A DNA stretch of 14,986 nucleotides from Sphingobacteriaceae bacterium (GTDB taxonomy: Bacteria > Bacteroidota > Bacteroidia > Sphingobacteriales > Sphingobacteriaceae): NCBI GenBank assembly GCA_025450155.1, contig JANWIB010000046.1, positions 1 to 14,986 on the forward strand, given 5' to 3'. Position 1 is the stretch's first letter; each line of letters opens with the position of its first letter. The notes beneath the pieces are model-generated. The model was not told the DNA's origin. It worked only from the letters and a program-made list of their open reading frames with translations, and made no database searches. Positions 6,452 to 13,285 of the stretch are shown here, piece after piece. Made by a program: the position numbers and the translations under genes.

Positions 6452-6541
6452 CTTATTTTACAGGAGATATTATTTTCTTATGCATCGAAAATGTTAAAGT
6501 GAGATAGAAGTTAGCGCTTATACGTATTTTAGCAGCATAAC

Positions 6542-7165
6542 ATGGCAATGTATCTTGTTAAAACTCCTTTCTGGCTTCGATGGCTTTATCCAGGCTTAAC
6601 CTGGTATAAAAACCGAAAGGAAAAATGTATTTATCTTACTTTTGATGATGGGCCTATACCCGAAGCAACACCTTTTGTGTTAGAAACGCTAAAACGATTT
6701 GATGCCAAAGCTACTTTTTTTTGCATTGGGGATAACATTAAAAAACACCCGGATATCTTCCGTCAAATTATACAAGCCGGACATCAGGTAGGTAACCATA
6801 CGTTTAATCATTTAAACGGTTGGGGAACCGATGATGATACGTATATCGAAAATGTACTTTGGTGTCAAAAGTTAACTCAAACTCCTTTCTTCCGCCCACC
6901 TTACGGCAAAATAAAAAGAAGCCAAGTCTCAAATCTCAAATCTCAAATCTCAAATCTTAACATTATAATGTGGGACGTATTGAGCGGCGATTTTGACCTA
7001 ACCCTGAATCCTGAAAAGTGTCTTCAAAATGTATTAAAGCATGCCCAAAATGGCTCTATTATTATCTTCCACGATAGCTTGAAGGCTTGGAAGCGCCTGG
7101 AGTATACTTTGCCTCGAGCATTAGCATACTGGCAGAAACAAGGATATACTTTTGCAGCCCTATAA
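6542..7165 (+). CDS. Polysaccharide deacetylase, NodB-type (CE4)
   Basis: A CE4-family deacetylase that would remove acetyl groups from an amino-sugar polymer such as peptidoglycan or a surface polysaccharide, using a bound metal. It has 207 residues, close to a bare NodB domain. Motif 1 TFDDGP is at 33-38 (catalytic and metal aspartates). Motif 2 HTFNH is at 86-90 (metal histidines). Motif 3 RPPYG is at 118-122, motif 4 WDVLSGDFD at 144-152, and motif 5 IIIFHD at 173-178. No clear signal peptide is visible; WLRWLYPGL (11-19) could be a weak membrane-associated segment, so the site of action is uncertain. Between motifs 3 and 4 the reading frame runs through four copies of a 7-bp repeat (6927-6954), giving the low-complexity residues SNLKSQISNL. 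The specific substrate cannot be read from the sequence. Confidence 0.9.
   Translation: MAMYLVKTPFWLRWLYPGLTWYKNRKEKCIYLTFDDGPIPEATPFVLETLKRFDAKATFFCIGDNIKKHPDIFRQIIQAGHQVGNHTFNHLNGWGTDDDTYIENVLWCQKLTQTPFFRPPYGKIKRSQVSNLKSQISNLNIIMWDVLSGDFDLTLNPEKCLQNVLKHAQNGSIIIFHDSLKAWKRLEYTLPRALAYWQKQGYTFAAL
6927..6954 (+). repeat. Heptanucleotide tandem repeat, four copies of TCTCAAA
   Basis: Four perfect TCTCAAA units in a row plus a partial fifth, inside the deacetylase gene at residues 129-138. Because 7 is not a multiple of 3, gain or loss of one unit shifts the frame before catalytic motifs 4 and 5. Confidence 0.9.
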
Positions 7166-7175
7166 ATAATGACTG

Positions 7176-7259
7176 TTATTGACTGATCTTTTGTTGTAAA
7201 AACTCCATGAATGCGACAAGATCATCTTTGCTTTTAAATTCAGCTTAGGCAAAATATTC
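7176..7259 (-). pseudogene. Possible C-terminal remnant of a decayed minus-strand gene
   Basis: From the stop at 7176-7178 the minus strand reads upstream as a coding-like tail, FKSKDDLVAFMEFLQQKISQ, and then meets an in-frame stop near 7239. A different frame continues as KGNILPKLN up to the left REP-like hairpin. Together they look like a protein end with one frameshift. I do not recognise the family; the ending is faintly like c-type cytochrome tails. It could equally be chance, since the stretch is under 30 codons. Confidence 0.2.
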
Positions 7260-7285
7260 CCCTTGGTCTGTGTCTTCACAGACCA
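7260..7285 (+). repeat. REP-like palindromic hairpin, left copy
   Basis: TGGTCTGTG, loop TCTT, CACAGACCA: a perfect 9-bp hairpin (7264-7285) preceded by CCCT. Positions 7260-7285 are the exact reverse complement of 7883-7908, so the two form 26-bp inverted repeats around the dead transposase. Confidence 0.9.
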
Positions 7286-7321
7286 GTGATATGCTTCAAC
7301 TCAAAATATTACATTTATAGA

Positions 7322-7873
7322 ATGATTTCTCCATTTACTCAGGATCGTAATTCAAAAATGTACCTCAACGAGGTTTATTTCTGGACGAGTACCGTTTATC
7401 AATAGTTGCTGGAACCCGATAAATACAAGCAACTATTGGTTGATAGCCTTAATCATTTAACAAAGCGAGGAAAAATCAAGGTGTATTGATTTATTATCAT
7501 GCCTAATCATATTCATTTGTTATGGGAAATGATAGAACTGAATGGAAAAGAAATGCCACATGCATCGTTTCAAAAGTATACGGCCCATGCCATTCAATCG
7601 GATCTTAGAATTAAACATCCTGATATGCTTAGTTTTTTTAAGGTTGATGAAAAAGAGCGTGCTTATAGATTTTGGCAAAGAGACCCTTTAGCCATACCCA
7701 TACTTAGCCGGGAAATGGCCGAGCAAAAATTAGAGTATATGCACCTTAATCCTCTGCAAAGCCATTGGGACTTATGTGCGAATATTGATGATTACCTTTA
7801 TTCTTCAATCGCATTTTATGAATCAAACTATTCTAAGTTTAGCTTTATTACGGATTACAGGGAGCGACTATAA
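7322..7873 (+). pseudogene. REP-associated tyrosine transposase (Y1/HUH, RAYT) with two premature stops
   Basis: From the ATG at 7322 one continuous frame of 183 codons runs to the stop at 7873, interrupted by TAG (7403-7405, codon 28) and TGA (7487-7489, codon 56). There is no frameshift. The codons between and after the stops still read as a RAYT protein: LLEPDKYKQLL near the N-terminus, MPNHIHLLW with the HUH pair H63 and H65, FWQRDPLAIPI, then LEYMHLNPLQSHW and DDYLYSSIAFYE at the C-terminus. Family members nick and move REP hairpins as single-stranded DNA. The ATG at 7499 can open the last 124 codons, which keep the HIH but lack the N-terminal strands, so a working enzyme is unlikely. 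Intact spacing and few lesions suggest recent inactivation. Confidence 0.8.
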
Positions 7874-7882
7874 AATGATAAG

Positions 7883-7908
7883 TGGTCTGTGAAGACACAG
7901 ACCAAGGG
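7883..7908 (-). repeat. REP-like palindromic hairpin, right copy
   Basis: TGGTCTGTG, loop AAGA, CACAGACCA (7883-7904) followed by AGGG. This is the exact inverted copy of 7260-7285; read on the minus strand it is also preceded by CCCT. Confidence 0.9.
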
Positions 7909-8577
7909 AAAGGGGCATTCAAGTAATAGGAAGTTAGTTACAACCATATACATCTGTCTGAGCAAAGAGATTAGGGGGATAAAAAAGCTTAACGATTTAT
8001 AAACTGCTGCTATACTAGTGAGATAAAAAAATTTATGAAGAGGTTTTGCATAAATCATCCTGAGAACAATTAGATAAAATAGCTTACCGAATGCTTCTTT
8101 AAATTTTAATTTATTTAACTTTTCAGCTTCTTCTACAAAGTTGATTTCTGTCTTCTCCATTTTTCTTCCATTGTAATAACCTTTAATTCACCTGAACCAG
8201 GAATAGGATCGAATATCGATTTCTTTCTATTTTATTTTCAAGCATATTAAAGCAGGTATCCATATCAGCTCTTATTATTTTACAATATTCTTTTGGTTGT
8301 TTATATATGATTAATTGTTTTTTATCACTACATTTCTATCCTGTTTTATATTTATATTGTATTAAAAATTCTACTACGCAATCCAAATTTAAAGCTCAGC
8401 TTTTTATATTTATAGTCCGCTTTTAGGCGATTTAAATTTCCACTTAGTCCTTGCCTTAATACCTCAGTTTATTTTAGAATCTCTCCAAATTGAACAGTTT
8501 TTTCATTTCGGCTAAACCAACATGGGGGCTTTTTTGTAATTTCGTCAGGAATATTGTAGTACCTTAATAACAAGATA
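7909..8577. other. AT-rich intergenic stretch with decayed coding-like fragments
   Basis: No intact gene is supported. On the minus strand, 8163-8207 reads DPIPGSGELKVITMEE, continuing as KWRRQKSTL to a stop at 8133. Upstream, in another frame, 8220-8334 reads KQPKEYCKIIRADMDTCF and on through a Leu/Glu-rich stretch. The pair looks like one protein broken by a frameshift near 8220. A 101-residue open frame (7855-8160, minus, starting MEKTEINFVEEAEKLNKLKF) overlaps this end but runs through the right REP hairpin and into the transposase, so its end at least is artificial. I do not recognise any of the fragments. From 8340 to about 8530 I see nothing but AT-rich sequence. Confidence 0.35.
8537..8544 (+). 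promoter_or_regulatory. Possible -7 element for aconitase
   Basis: TAATTTCG, one base off TAnnTTTG, 33 bp before the aconitase ATG. There is no clear -33 element. Confidence 0.35.
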
Positions 8578-10848
8578 ATGGCATTTGATTTAAACATGAT
8601 CAAAAAGGTGTACAGCAAAATGGGAGGCCGTATCGAAGCTGCCCGTAAAGTTGTTGGCAAACCTTTAACCTTAACAGAAAAAATATTATATACTCACTTA
8701 TGGGGTGGTGATGTACAAAAAGCTTATGAACGTGGCGTTTCTTACGTAGATTTTGCACCAGATCGTGTGGCTATGCAAGATGCAACCGCACAGATGGCCT
8801 TATTGCAATTTATGCAGGCAGGCAGACCGCAAGTGGCTGTTCCTTCTACCGTACACTGCGACCACCTGATTCAGGCGAAAGTTGGGGCTGAAGAAGATTT
8901 AAATACGGCAAATATTACCAACAAAGAAGTATACGATTTCTTGTCTTCTGTCTCAAACAAATACGGCATCGGTTTCTGGAAACCGGGAGCGGGCATTATC
9001 CATCAGGTGGTATTAGAAAATTATGCTTTCCCTGGCGGAATGATGATTGGTACCGATTCGCACACACCGAATGCCGGCGGTTTGGGCATGATTGCCATTG
9101 GCGTAGGTGGCGCTGATGCTTGCGACGTAATGGCGGGTTTTGCCTGGGAATTAAAATTCCCTAAACTAATTGGAGTAAAGCTAACGGGAAAACTATCGGG
9201 ATGGACTTCGGCGAAAGATGTTATTCTAAAAGTTGCCGGAATTCTTACGGTAAAAGGTGGAACCGGTTGTATTGTTGAATATTTTGGAGAAGGCGCTCGT
9301 TCGCTTTCGGCTACCGGAAAAGGCACCATTTGTAATATGGGGGCTGAAATTGGAGCAACCACTTCCATTTTTGGGTACGATGAAAAATCAGAAGCCTATT
9401 TAAGGGAAACTGAAAGAGCCGAGATTGCTGATTTGGCTAATGGCATTAAAGAACACCTTACAGGAGACACGGAGGTTTATGCCAACCCAAAAGCTTACTT
9501 TGATCAGGTGATTGAAATTAATCTTTCAGAACTGGAACCACATGTAAATGGGCCTTTTACACCGGATTTGGCTTGGCCAATTTCTAAATTCGCGGCCGCG
9601 GTTAAAGAAAATAACTGGCCGGCTAAATTAGAGGTAGGGTTAATTGGATCGTGTACTAACTCTTCTTATGAAGATATTACCCGTGCCGCATCCTTAGCCA
9701 AGCAGGCAATAGATAAAAAATTAAAAGTAAAATCCGAATATACGGTTACACCTGGCTCCGAAATGGTTCGCTATACGGTTGAACGGGATGGTTATTTAGA
9801 TACCTTTGAGAAAATTGGTGGTGTAGTTTTGGCCAACGCCTGCGGACCTTGTATCGGACAGTGGGCCCGCCATACGGATGACCCGGATAGGAAAAATTCT
9901 ATTCTTACTTCTTTCAACAGAAATTTTGCGAAACGTAATGACGGTAACCCGAACACACATGCTTTTGTAGCATCTCCGGAAATTACCACGGCTTTAGCTA
10001 TTGCCGGAGATTTAACGTTTAATCCCTTAACGGATACGTTAATTAATGAAGATGGCCAGGCAGTAAAATTGGATGAGCCGCAAGGCTTGGAAATGCCAAT
10101 TAAAGGCTACGCGGTAGAAGATGCCGGTTACCAGGCTCCTGCTGCCGATGGAAGCCAGGTAAGTGTATTGGTTGATCCACAATCCAGCCGTTTACAACTA
10201 CTTGAACCATTCCCGGCTTGGGAAGGTGTTGATTTGAAAGGGTTACGCTTGCTTATTAAAGCAAAAGGTAAATGTACTACCGACCACATTTCGATGGCCG
10301 GTCCCTGGTTGAAATTTCGTGGCCATTTGGATAACATTTCCAACAATATGCTTATCGGCGCTATCAATTACTTTAATGACAAAGCCGATACGGTTAAAAA
10401 CCAGCTAACCGGCGAATATGGTCCGGTTCCTACAACGCAGCGTGCTTACAAAGCAGCTAACGTTGGAACCGTAGTTGTTGGTGACGAAAACTATGGTGAG
10501 GGTTCTTCCCGCGAACATGCGGCCATGGAACCTCGTCATTTAGGTGTGCGTGTTATTTTGGTAAAATCGTTTGCACGCATTCATGAAACCAACCTGAAAA
10601 AACAAGGTATGTTAGGCATCACCTTTGCCGATCCTGCGGATTATAATAAAATTCAGGAAAACGACACGTTTGATATTATTGGATTAACTGATTTTACTCC
10701 TGGCAGTCAGTTAACTGTAGTATTGCACCATGTCGATGGATCTGAAGAGTCGTTTAAAGTGAATCATACGTATAATAAGCAACAAATTGAATGGTTTAAA
10801 GCTGGTGCGGCTTTGAATATCATTCGCCAGAAACAGGCACAAGTATAA
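8578..10848 (+). CDS. Aconitate hydratase, mitochondrial-type
   Basis: Aconitase isomerises citrate to isocitrate in the TCA cycle using a [4Fe-4S] cluster in the cytoplasm. The 756-residue length and the ends (MIKKVYSKMGGRIEAARK at the start, WFKAGAALNIIRQKQAQ at the end) match the mitochondrial-type aconitases used by Bacteroidota, shorter than the roughly 890-residue AcnA type. The three cluster cysteines are C359 (GSCTNSS) and C422 and C425 (ACGPCIGQW). Substrate-site segments include PSTVHCDHLIQA (89-100), GTDSHTPNAGG (158-168), TTDHISMAGPW (567-577) and the swivel-domain GEGSSREHAA (640-649). The gene stands alone, with a strong bidirectional terminator behind it and a convergent neighbour. 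No IRP-like or riboswitch structure was seen upstream. It might be called acnA or acn in different genomes, so I leave the symbol blank. Confidence 0.97.
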   Translation: MAFDLNMIKKVYSKMGGRIEAARKVVGKPLTLTEKILYTHLWGGDVQKAYERGVSYVDFAPDRVAMQDATAQMALLQFMQAGRPQVAVPSTVHCDHLIQAKVGAEEDLNTANITNKEVYDFLSSVSNKYGIGFWKPGAGIIHQVVLENYAFPGGMMIGTDSHTPNAGGLGMIAIGVGGADACDVMAGFAWELKFPKLIGVKLTGKLSGWTSAKDVILKVAGILTVKGGTGCIVEYFGEGARSLSATGKGTICNMGAEIGATTSIFGYDEKSEAYLRETERAEIADLANGIKEHLTGDTEVYANPKAYFDQVIEINLSELEPHVNGPFTPDLAWPISKFAAAVKENNWPAKLEVGLIGSCTNSSYEDITRAASLAKQAIDKKLKVKSEYTVTPGSEMVRYTVERDGYLDTFEKIGGVVLANACGPCIGQWARHTDDPDRKNSILTSFNRNFAKRNDGNPNTHAFVASPEITTALAIAGDLTFNPLTDTLINEDGQAVKLDEPQGLEMPIKGYAVEDAGYQAPAADGSQVSVLVDPQSSRLQLLEPFPAWEGVDLKGLRLLIKAKGKCTTDHISMAGPWLKFRGHLDNISNNMLIGAINYFNDKADTVKNQLTGEYGPVPTTQRAYKAANVGTVVVGDENYGEGSSREHAAMEPRHLGVRVILVKSFARIHETNLKKQGMLGITFADPADYNKIQENDTFDIIGLTDFTPGSQLTVVLHHVDGSEESFKVNHTYNKQQIEWFKAGAALNIIRQKQAQV

Positions 10849-10871
10849 AATTAGCCTTGTAGTGTTATAAA

Positions 10872-10905
10872 AAAGCCCTGTAAGAAAATTTTCTCACAGG
10901 GCTTT
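10872..10905. terminator. Bidirectional terminator after aconitase
   Basis: AAAGCCCTGT (10872-10881) pairs perfectly with ACAGGGCTTT (10896-10905). The loop between them can itself pair (GAAAA/TTTTC). It lies between the convergent aconitase (10848) and nucleotidyltransferase (10931) genes. Confidence 0.9.
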
Positions 10906-10930
10906 GTGTTGATGCACTTTTATAGAGAAT

Positions 10931-11833
10931 TCAAATCCAAAGTTTTTCGGGGTAAGCTCCACTGGCAACCAATTCTTGCAGGCTTTTCTGCACAATAGGC
11001 TTATCCTCTTTATAGGTTACCCCAAACCATTTGGAGGAAGTTGGAATAACTTTAAAATCGGCCTCGCTTGCCTCAACTAACTGCTCAGCCATTAAAGGAA
11101 TAAAAAACTCAGCTTTCGGGTTATTTTCATTGGCTTCCACAAAGCGCTTAAACATGGGTTCGCTTTGTGCAAAAATAGCCGGAGTAAAGCCCCAAAAATT
11201 CATCGAAGCCCGGGCATCCTGATGTAAAGGATATACTTGGCCATTTTCTTCTTCGTAAACGATTTGACCATCTTTTGCATACACTTTTGTACGTTCGTTA
11301 ATTTCTTCTAAACTTCCGCTGGAAGAAACTTTACAAATACCGCGAGAAACCGCTCCATATTCTGACAAAGTTTTATCTACCTCATATCCCATCAATGAAT
11401 AATAATCATCTCTAACCTCATTGGTTAGAAATTTAGCCATTTTATCAAAGGCATCATATCCATAAAAATCATCGGCATTAATAACACAAAACGGTTCTTT
11501 CACCTGATTTCTTGCGGCTAAAACTGCATGTCCGGTCCCCCAGGGTTTTTGTCGCTCAATAGTTTTATTTATACCAAAGGGAGTAAGGTCGTAGCTTTGA
11601 AAAACATAATCTACTTCTATCTTACCTTTTAGCTTAGGCTCAAAAATAGATTTAAAGCTATCTAAGAATTCTTCGCGGATAATAAAACTCACTTTGCCAA
11701 ACCCGGCACGTATGGCATCGTATATCGAATAATCAATAATTGTTTCATTATTGGGACCAAAGCCGTCCACTTGTTTCATACTCCCATAGCGGCTTGCCAT
11801 TCCCGCTGCCAAAATCAGTAAAGTTGGTTTCAT
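10931..11833 (-). CDS. Sugar-phosphate nucleotidyltransferase family protein
   Basis: A GT-A-fold nucleotidyltransferase of about 300 residues that would join a nucleoside triphosphate to a sugar phosphate or similar acceptor. The N-terminal LILAAGMASRYGSMKQ (6-20 from the ATG) is the nucleotide-binding signature (a variant of GxGxRxxPxTK). WGTGHAVLAA (98-107) lines the base pocket, and INADDFYG (118-125) holds the metal-binding aspartates. The substrate is not readable: the family is broad, and this subgroup in Bacteroidota is usually annotated only generically. The open frame extends to a TTG at 11842, but the ATG at 11833 directly precedes KPTLLILAAG, so I take the ATG. A good -7 element lies 23-30 bp upstream. 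It is a single gene, with no phosphotransferase partner adjacent. Confidence 0.88.
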   Translation of the reverse strand: MKPTLLILAAGMASRYGSMKQVDGFGPNNETIIDYSIYDAIRAGFGKVSFIIREEFLDSFKSIFEPKLKGKIEVDYVFQSYDLTPFGINKTIERQKPWGTGHAVLAARNQVKEPFCVINADDFYGYDAFDKMAKFLTNEVRDDYYSLMGYEVDKTLSEYGAVSRGICKVSSSGSLEEINERTKVYAKDGQIVYEEENGQVYPLHQDARASMNFWGFTPAIFAQSEPMFKRFVEANENNPKAEFFIPLMAEQLVEASEADFKVIPTSSKWFGVTYKEDKPIVQKSLQELVASGAYPEKLWI

Positions 11834-11855
11834 GTGTGTCAATTAAAAATGTCCG

Positions 11856-11863
11856 CAAATATA
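11856..11863 (-). promoter_or_regulatory. Bacteroidota-type -7 element for the nucleotidyltransferase
   Basis: On the minus strand TATATTTG matches TAnnTTTG exactly, about 22 bp before the ATG at 11833. Confidence 0.55.
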
Positions 11864-11922
11864 AGCACTCTAAAGAAAGATAAGTATAATAACGAAGAGG
11901 CTAATGGTTTTTAAGAATAAAA

Positions 11923-11954
11923 AAGGCAGTTGCAAACTGAGTTTGTACTGCCTT
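11923..11954 (-). terminator. Terminator of the M42 peptidase gene
   Basis: AAGGCAGT (11923-11930) pairs with ACTGCCTT (11947-11954). The inner arms CAAAC and GTTTG extend the stem to a three-base loop. On the minus strand the stem is followed by a T tract, placing it as terminator for the gene ending at 12012; a T run on the plus side would let it work both ways. Confidence 0.85.
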
Positions 11955-12011
11955 CTTTTTCAAGAGTCCTATGTATTTATACAAACGCCATCCCTGTATA
12001 TTTATTTTAGG

Positions 12012-13121
12012 TTATTTTATATACCTAAAATCCTGCCCGCTTTTTATCCGTAATAAGGATTCATAGATCAGCCTGATGACGTTATCTACATCTTCTTTGT
12101 GTACCATTTCAACGGTGGTATGCATGTAACGCAGGGGTAATGAAATAAGCGCCGATACTACGCCATCATTAGAATATGCAAATGCATCGGTATCGGTTCC
12201 AGTCCAACGCGATGAAGCCTGGCGCTGGAATGGAATTTTATTATCTTCTGCAGCCTTAACTAAAATTTTATTCAGGTTAACGTGTACTGAAGGAGCATAA
12301 GAAATAACCGGGCCCTTGCCACAAGCCAAATCACCTTGGGTATTTTTATTAATCATTGGCGTTTGGGTATCATGTGTCACATCAGTAACAATAGCCAGGT
12401 TTGGTTTAATACGGTTGGCGATCATCTCCGCTCCACGTAAACCCACTTCTTCCTGCACCGCGTTAACAATATATAAGCCGAAAGGAAGTTTTTTCTTGTT
12501 TTCTTTTAACAGGCGGGCAACTTCGGCAATCATAAATCCCCCGGCACGATTATCTAAGGCTCGACCTACGTAATAACGATCATTTAAAACCATGAACTGA
12601 TCTTCATAAGTAATTACACACCCTACATGGATTCCTAAGGCTTCCACTTCTTCTTTTGAAGTACAGCCACAATCCAGAAAGATGTTTTTTAATGTGGGGG
12701 CCTCTTCTTTTTCGCCATTACGGGTATGAATGGCCGGCCAACCAAATACGGCTTTAACAATGCCTTTATCCGTGTGGATATTTACTCTTTTTGAAGGAGC
12801 AATTTGGTGATCGGAGCCACCGTTGCGAATAACATAGATTAACCCCTCTTTGGTGATATAATTTACGAACCACGAAATTTCATCTGCATGGGCCTCTATT
12901 ACCACCTTATATTCCGCCTTTGGATTAATTACTCCTACGGCAGTACCATAATTATCTACATAGTGTTCGTCAATATATGGTTTAATATAATCCAACCACA
13001 AGCGTTGCCCTTCCCATTCAAAACCTGTAGGAGATGGGTTGTTAATGTATTTTTCAAAAAATTGTAACGACTTTTTATTGACTATTGCCACATGTTTATT
13101 TTCTGTATTCTTTTTAGCCAT
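12012..13121 (-). CDS. M42 family metallopeptidase (glutamyl/deblocking aminopeptidase type)
   Basis: M42 enzymes are large cytoplasmic self-compartmentalised aminopeptidases that trim peptides, with two metal ions per subunit; some members were once annotated as endoglucanases. The 369-residue protein has the full metal set: H78 and D80 (EAHADE), D190 (ALDNRAGG), the catalytic base and ligand pair E224-E225 (VQEEVGLRG), D247 (VTDVTHD) and H334 (RYMHTTVEMV). NPSPTGFE (28-35) is the usual M42/M20 opening. An insert at about 128-150 (GWPAIHTRNGEKEE ... IFLDCGC) belongs to the dimerisation/PDZ-like domain of the family. It is a single gene with its own -7 element and terminator. The ATG at 13121 is the natural start. 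Substrate preference cannot be read from the sequence. Confidence 0.93.
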   Translation of the reverse strand: MAKKNTENKHVAIVNKKSLQFFEKYINNPSPTGFEWEGQRLWLDYIKPYIDEHYVDNYGTAVGVINPKAEYKVVIEAHADEISWFVNYITKEGLIYVIRNGGSDHQIAPSKRVNIHTDKGIVKAVFGWPAIHTRNGEKEEAPTLKNIFLDCGCTSKEEVEALGIHVGCVITYEDQFMVLNDRYYVGRALDNRAGGFMIAEVARLLKENKKKLPFGLYIVNAVQEEVGLRGAEMIANRIKPNLAIVTDVTHDTQTPMINKNTQGDLACGKGPVISYAPSVHVNLNKILVKAAEDNKIPFQRQASSRWTGTDTDAFAYSNDGVVSALISLPLRYMHTTVEMVHKEDVDNVIRLIYESLLRIKSGQDFRYIK

Positions 13122-13140
13122 TATGAGTTTAATAAGATTA

Positions 13141-13148
13141 CAAATTTA
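13141..13148 (-). promoter_or_regulatory. Bacteroidota-type -7 element for the M42 peptidase
   Basis: On the minus strand TAAATTTG matches TAnnTTTG exactly, about 20 bp before the ATG at 13121. Confidence 0.55.
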
Positions 13149-13212
13149 TAAATATCGTTAACATCTTTCTGCCATACATTCCATTTAATGTTTCTTAGCT
13201 TATGATTTTTTC

Positions 13213-13252
13213 AAAAAGAAAGCCATCGATTTGAATCGATGGCTTTCTTTTT
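13213..13252. terminator. Very strong terminator hairpin
   Basis: AAAAAGAAAGCCATCGATT (13213-13231) is a perfect inverted copy of 13234-13252, giving an almost fully paired 18-19 bp stem with A and T tracts. It lies 34 bp beyond the stop of the repeat lipoprotein gene and before the M42 promoter, insulating the two. Confidence 0.92.
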
Positions 13253-13285
13253 AAGTAATGAACTATAAATCGTTTTTCAGCTGTA

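Larger units (their letters stand above)
7260..7908 (+). mobile_element. Dead REP/RAYT unit: transposase pseudogene between inverted hairpins
   Basis: A compact 649-bp unit made of a left REP-like hairpin, a Y1 (HUH) transposase pseudogene 36 bp later, and a right REP-like hairpin starting 10 bp after its stop. Inverted REPs flanking their RAYT gene is the arrangement known for REP-associated tyrosine transposases. The transposase is broken, so any remaining movement would need an enzyme supplied elsewhere in the genome. Confidence 0.7.

Noticed and set aside
6510..6516. GTTAGCG upstream of the deacetylase as a cassette core.
   Set aside because: No AAC before it and no flanking hairpin; chance match of a short motif.
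6927..6957. Short regular repeats as a CRISPR-like array.
   Set aside because: Contiguous 7-bp units with no spacers inside a coding region; a microsatellite-type repeat.
7403..7489. TAG and TGA inside the transposase frame as recoded stops (programmed readthrough or special amino acids).
   Set aside because: Two different stops, no recoding structure seen, and the gene is a mobile-element remnant; simple decay explains it.
7855..8160. 101-residue minus-strand ORF as a real gene.
   Set aside because: Its 3' third runs through the right REP hairpin and into the transposase 3' end, and its start overlaps another broken coding fragment; at best the first part is a remnant.
10611..10617. GTTAGGC as a further cassette core.
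   Set aside because: It lies inside the conserved aconitase coding sequence with no hairpin or AAC before it; chance.
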